Assembly (NCBI GenBank): GCA_026990725.1
Contig: JALXCX010000019.1
Span: 1 to 9,094, forward strand
Length of the DNA: 9,094 nt
Direction: 5' to 3'
From: Desulfobulbaceae bacterium
Lineage (GTDB): Bacteria; Desulfobacterota; Desulfobulbia; Desulfobulbales; Desulfobulbaceae
Of the stretch, positions 7,180 to 9,094 are shown piece by piece. The translations under genes were made by a program, and so were the position numbers. The notes under the pieces were generated by a model, which was not told the origin of the DNA, made no database searches, and saw only the letters and a program-made list of their open reading frames with translations. Within the stretch, counting starts at the first letter, position 1. Every line of letters starts with the position of its first letter.

Positions 7180-8256
7180 TCAATTCATAAGTGTCAGGCA
7201 ATCGTCAACAATAAGCCGGGTTGCCTCGGGGCGGCCCATCTTTTTCATATTTCCTGCCATGGCTAGCAATTCTTTTTCATTACGTAACAAATCAATCATG
7301 GCCCGGGCCAGCTGTTCTCCGCTCAAGTTTCCCTCTCTGTACATTACGGCTCCACCTCCGGAAACATAATGCCCGGCATTCTTTGCCTGGTGGTCATCAG
7401 CAGCATACGGGTAGGGAATAAGGAGTGCCGGTAATCCCATAACAGCCAGTTCAGCAAGTGTTGTCGCACCGGCTCGCGCAACGACCAGATCGGCTTTACG
7501 GTATAATGCGGCCATATCTTTAAAAAACGGGGCAACCTCTGCCTGCACGCCGATTTCTCCGTACCCCTGGCGAACCATCTGCTCATCGCTGGAACCGGTC
7601 TGGTGAATGACGCGGACAGCCAGACCCTCTTTTTGGGTAACAATGCTCATAGCTTCAATCAGTAATTCATTTACCCGATGTGCTCCCAGGCTGCCCCCAA
7701 GAACTAGAATTTGCCTGGTATCACCCGGTGGTCGTTTAAGACGCTCTGCAGCTTCAAGTATCTCCTCTCTGACCGGATTTCCTGTAAGGACGGTCTTTTT
7801 TTCAGGAAACATTGGCCCTGGAATGGAAATAAAAACCCTGTCAACAAACCGGGAAATAATTCTGTTGGCAAGACCGGGTACTGAGTTTTGTTCGTGTATA
7901 CCGGTTGGCACAGACAGTAATTTTGCCGCCAACAGGACCGGGCCGGTAACATATCCCCCAACGCCAAAGACAAGATCGGGTTTAAATATTTTAATAATTC
8001 GCCCTGCTTCAAACACTGCCCCGGGCAGTGAGGCCGCACTCTGCAATCTCTGCAACCACCCCTTCCCCTTCAGCCCCATACATGAAATTGAAGCCCGTTG
8101 AAAATCATAGTCAGCCAGAGCATCCTGGTCCAGCTGTCGTTTCGTGCCTATAAAAAGTATTTCAGCACCCTGATCTTTTTTTTTAAGGGCTGCTCCCAGG
8201 GCAATACCGGGGAATAAATGCCCTCCTGTGCCGCCGCCGGTAATTATGACTCGCAT
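7180..8256 (-). CDS. murG: Lipid II synthase MurG (UDP-GlcNAc transferase)
   Basis: MurG is the peripheral membrane GT-B glycosyltransferase that moves GlcNAc from UDP-GlcNAc onto lipid I, giving lipid II. The 358-residue protein is complete. The N-terminal domain has the glycine loop MRVIITGGGTGGHLFPG (1-17), followed by FGVGGYVTGPVLLAAK and IHEQNSVPGLANR. The C-terminal donor-binding domain has LVLGGSLGAHRVN, where the family often has GGSQGA, then ARAGATTLAEL and PYPYAADDHQ. The open frame runs 29 codons further up to 8343, but that part is the out-of-frame shadow of murD's C-terminus. ATG at 8256 puts the glycine loop at the usual distance from the N-terminus. It overlaps the murD stop by 13 bases, suggesting translational coupling; the nearest SD-like GAAGG is 13 bases upstream, which is long. 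Confidence 0.98.
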   Translation of the reverse strand: MRVIITGGGTGGHLFPGIALGAALKKKDQGAEILFIGTKRQLDQDALADYDFQRASISCMGLKGKGWLQRLQSAASLPGAVFEAGRIIKIFKPDLVFGVGGYVTGPVLLAAKLLSVPTGIHEQNSVPGLANRIISRFVDRVFISIPGPMFPEKKTVLTGNPVREEILEAAERLKRPPGDTRQILVLGGSLGAHRVNELLIEAMSIVTQKEGLAVRVIHQTGSSDEQMVRQGYGEIGVQAEVAPFFKDMAALYRKADLVVARAGATTLAELAVMGLPALLIPYPYAADDHQAKNAGHYVSGGGAVMYREGNLSGEQLARAMIDLLRNEKELLAMAGNMKKMGRPEATRLIVDDCLTLMN

Positions 8257-9094
8257 ATCTGAGTCTGTACCTTCACGCCAGGCAGCGGGGCGACCGGTAT
8301 CACTTTGTCTTTTTGAACATTTTTCTGCAACTGGTCCACACAACCGGCAAAGGCCCGACCACGTTCACCATAGTTCTCAAACATATCAAAACTCGCACAG
8401 GCCGGGGCCAACAGGACCGTGTCATTTTTTTCCGCTTTTGCAAAAGCACTTTCCACAGCCTCCTGCATAGTGTGCGCTTTCTGCATCTCCACCACACCTG
8501 CCAGTGCTTTTGCAATATCCTGACCAGCCTCACCAATGAGCACGACATGTTTAACCCTTTCCTGGACAACAGAGCGTAACACCGAAAAATCACTTCCTTT
8601 ATCTCTTCCCCCGGCAATAAGGATTACATTTTTTTCATAGCCACTCAAGGCCGCAACAACAGCCCCGACATTGGTTGCCTTTGAGTCATTGACAAAACAA
8701 ACCCCCTGAATCTCCCCGACCAGGGTCATTCTATGTTCAGGGGGCTGGTATGTACTCAGCCCGTGAGAAATATCTGCGGGAGCGCAACCAAATTGCCCAA
8801 GCGCAAGCAGGGCCGCAGCCGCATTATACTGGTTAACCCTTGAAGCAAGCTGAGTCCCGGCAAGTCTGTACTCTTCCGGATGTCCCTGTTCTCCAAATCC
8901 CGGCTGCATTTTCACGGTAGCGTCATCAATGGTTGCCCGGCAATCAGCCTTGGTTCCAAAACAAAAAACCTGTCCGGAACTGACTGAGGCCTGCTTTTGG
9001 AGAAAGCCATCATCGCCTCCGACTATTGCTATATCATCTTTTTTCTGGCAGACAAAAATGTTCAGCTTGGCCTCTGCATAAGCCTGTAAACTGC
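8244..9094 (-). CDS. murD: UDP-N-acetylmuramoyl-L-alanine--D-glutamate ligase MurD (5' end cut off by window)
   Basis: MurD adds D-glutamate to UDP-MurNAc-L-Ala in the cytoplasm. The window holds the last 282 residues; the N-terminal domain and P-loop lie beyond 9094. Visible are the end of the central ATPase domain (SLQAYAEAKLNIF, with the Tyr and Lys expected in Mur ligases) and the C-terminal domain with PPEHRMTLVGEI, FVNDSKATNVGAVVAAL, LIAGGRDKGSDFS and LLAPACASFDMFENYGERG. DSKATN and ACASFD are typical of MurD and distinguish it from MurC, MurE and MurF. The usual HNxxN nucleotide-site segment reads VNQYN: both Asn are kept but the His is Val. Its stop overlaps the murG start, so no ftsW lies between them. 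Confidence 0.97.
   Translation of the reverse strand, partial: SLQAYAEAKLNIFVCQKKDDIAIVGGDDGFLQKQASVSSGQVFCFGTKADCRATIDDATVKMQPGFGEQGHPEEYRLAGTQLASRVNQYNAAAALLALGQFGCAPADISHGLSTYQPPEHRMTLVGEIQGVCFVNDSKATNVGAVVAALSGYEKNVILIAGGRDKGSDFSVLRSVVQERVKHVVLIGEAGQDIAKALAGVVEMQKAHTMQEAVESAFAKAEKNDTVLLAPACASFDMFENYGERGRAFAGCVDQLQKNVQKDKVIPVAPLPGVKVQTQICES

Noticed and set aside
7607..8101. 164-codon open frame on the plus strand opposite murG
   Set aside because: Antisense shadow of intact murG, with no recognisable domain and no SD-supported start.
8257..8343. Upstream extension of murG by 29 codons
   Set aside because: The stretch is murD coding sequence read in another frame; the glycine loop of MurG normally begins a few residues after the start, which fits ATG 8256.
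1..9094. CRISPR arrays, tRNA or rRNA genes, insertion sequences, phage or defence genes
   Set aside because: None were seen; almost every base is taken by core dcw genes on one strand, and there are no repeated spacers, inverted terminal repeats or transposase motifs.

Overview
The window is a stretch of a bacterial division and cell wall (dcw) cluster. Every supportable gene lies on the minus strand, so transcription runs from the right end (9094) to the left end (1). In transcription order the genes are murD (5' end cut off by the window), murG, murC, murB, ftsQ, ftsA, ftsZ and a radical SAM gene whose 3' end is cut off. Gene density is very high: gaps are a 13-base overlap (murD/murG), 39, 25, 4, 3, 84 and 63 bases. 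I see no terminator or opposing gene, so the simplest reading is one polycistronic unit.

The organism is probably a Gram-negative anaerobe of the Thermodesulfobacteriota (former Deltaproteobacteria), possibly Desulfobulbales-like. This is inferred from the murC-murB-ftsQ-ftsA-ftsZ order without ddl, the radical SAM gene after ftsZ, and the general look of the proteins. It is not proven by any marker in the window.

Right part (9094 to 4800), peptidoglycan precursor synthesis. MurB makes UDP-MurNAc, MurC adds L-Ala, MurD adds D-Glu, and MurG adds GlcNAc to lipid I to give lipid II. Middle part (4795 to 1337), the divisome core: FtsQ is a membrane-anchored POTRA protein, FtsA is an actin-like membrane tether, and FtsZ is the tubulin-like GTPase that forms the ring. 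All carry the expected family motifs and look intact. Left part (1273 to 1): an uncharacterised radical SAM protein with a CxxxCxxC cluster motif, most likely started from TTG.

This is mostly ordinary core genome and I find no hidden novel system. The points worth a second look are the absence of ftsW between murD and murG, the uncharacterised radical SAM gene linked to ftsZ with a short upstream ATG...TGA mini-frame in its leader, and the 84-base gap before ftsZ, which holds a weak promoter-like element.
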